DNA from: Silene conica
Taxonomy: Eukaryota; Streptophyta; Magnoliopsida; Caryophyllales; Caryophyllaceae
Direction: 5' to 3'
Assembly (NCBI GenBank): GCA_029255685.2
Contig: CM055312.2
Location: 7,650,649-7,714,648 of the forward strand
Length of the DNA: 64,000 nt
Both the position numbers and the translations under genes were made by a program. This document shows positions 63,387 through 64,000 of the stretch, one piece after another (positions within the stretch are counted from its first letter, which is position 1; each line of letters opens with the position of its first letter). The notes beneath the pieces were generated by a model. The model saw nothing but the letters and a program-made list of their open reading frames with translations, did no database searches and was not told the DNA's origin.

Positions 63387-64000
63387 TTAACTATAAATGA
63401 GTAAGACTTGCAATAAAATTAGTACGTATGCTTAAAATGAGTGTAACTGTGTAATTCAAACGGTTATAAGACTTGGTTAATAAAAATCGTAATTTAAAAG
63501 TTGGGTTAATTAATAATTTACATTTGATTTTATTAGCAAAATGATACATATATCAAACAACAGTTTGTGTGGGAGAGTTCGATATTGCGAGATACTCCTG
63601 TTTTATAAAAGAACTCATTTATTATATTAAATAAATAGTTTTATTAACAAAATGGATACTCCTACGGTTTAAATAAATTAGTTACTCCTATTAATTTGTA
63701 CTTTAGTTTTTATAGTGATAGAATATGGAATATTTCATTCATATTGTACAATTGATTTTATTCCATATACTATCCCATTGATTTCGCAATCTTCAGTATA
63801 ATTTATTTACCTTTTTTAAAAAAAATGGTCATCACCTATTATAAAAAATGTCAAAATGGAATAATGCAATAGAGTAACAACCCCATGATTTGTTATTATA
63901 CTTCATTATTCCATAATTTGTTATTGCATTATCCCGTGAACGAAAATCACTGAAAAAATTATTCTAAAAATCTTGCAGAACATTATTGCATTCCTAAAAT
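63387..64000. other. AT-rich non-coding sequence to window end
   Basis: No gene or element recognised. Confidence 0.4.

Overview
The window is nuclear DNA of a flowering plant. It holds a spliced cytosolic ribosomal-protein gene with a plant-type promoter (telo boxes, site II), plant-type retrotransposon, Helitron, PIF/Harbinger and SINE elements, and a very AT-rich background. The nonamer TACTCCGTA and GTGACGGAT palindromes suggest Caryophyllales, but that is a weak inference; no gene here fixes the species.

Layout. 74-4128: non-autonomous Helitron (minus) containing degenerate AT-rich arrays and a 980-bp tandem duplication. 4566-5195: intact 209-codon ORF related to WRN/RNase D-type 3'-5' exonucleases, with most catalytic acids replaced. 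6422-9870 (minus): six-exon RPS14 (uS11) gene, the only clear housekeeping gene, with its promoter at about 9871-10160. 10.5-14.3 kb: putative MITEs, a dispersed repeat and an orphan Helitron 3' end. 14875-30084: PIF/Harbinger element (TSD TTA) with a transposase and a Myb/SANT-type ORF1. A 9860-bp Ty3/Gypsy chromovirus (19216-29075, TSD CATAC) has landed inside ORF1. 30.1-40.7 kb: second copies of dispersed repeats, a CACTA-like element carrying an snRNA-type USE/TATA pair, long degenerate tandem units, two SINEs with clear target-site duplications, and a 463-bp mini-Helitron. 40704-59619 (minus): an 18.9-kb autonomous-type Helitron with an RPA-like gene followed by a Rep/helicase gene. Its RPA gene is interrupted by a 2964-bp solo LTR, it carries a second nested Helitron, and near its 5' end lies a possible captured gene fragment between direct repeats. 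60163-63386 (plus): a related Helitron, apparently a read-through chimera that includes the C-terminus of another Helitron helicase.

Most coding sequence belongs to mobile elements, and nearly all of it is broken. The Harbinger transposase has one in-frame stop, ORF1 has several lesions, Gypsy pol has one single-base frameshift, and the Helitron helicase has several frameshifts and a nonsense codon. The Gypsy LTRs are almost identical, so that insertion is young; the Harbinger element it entered is older.

The observations most worth following are: the over-represented TA-CTCCG-TA nonamer, which paralogous copies show to be a clean insertion with TA duplication; the intact but catalytically dead exonuclease-like ORF; the paired Helitrons in head-to-head orientation with a read-through 3' end; and the possible captured gene fragment. 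All calls were made by eye from the sequence, without database searches.
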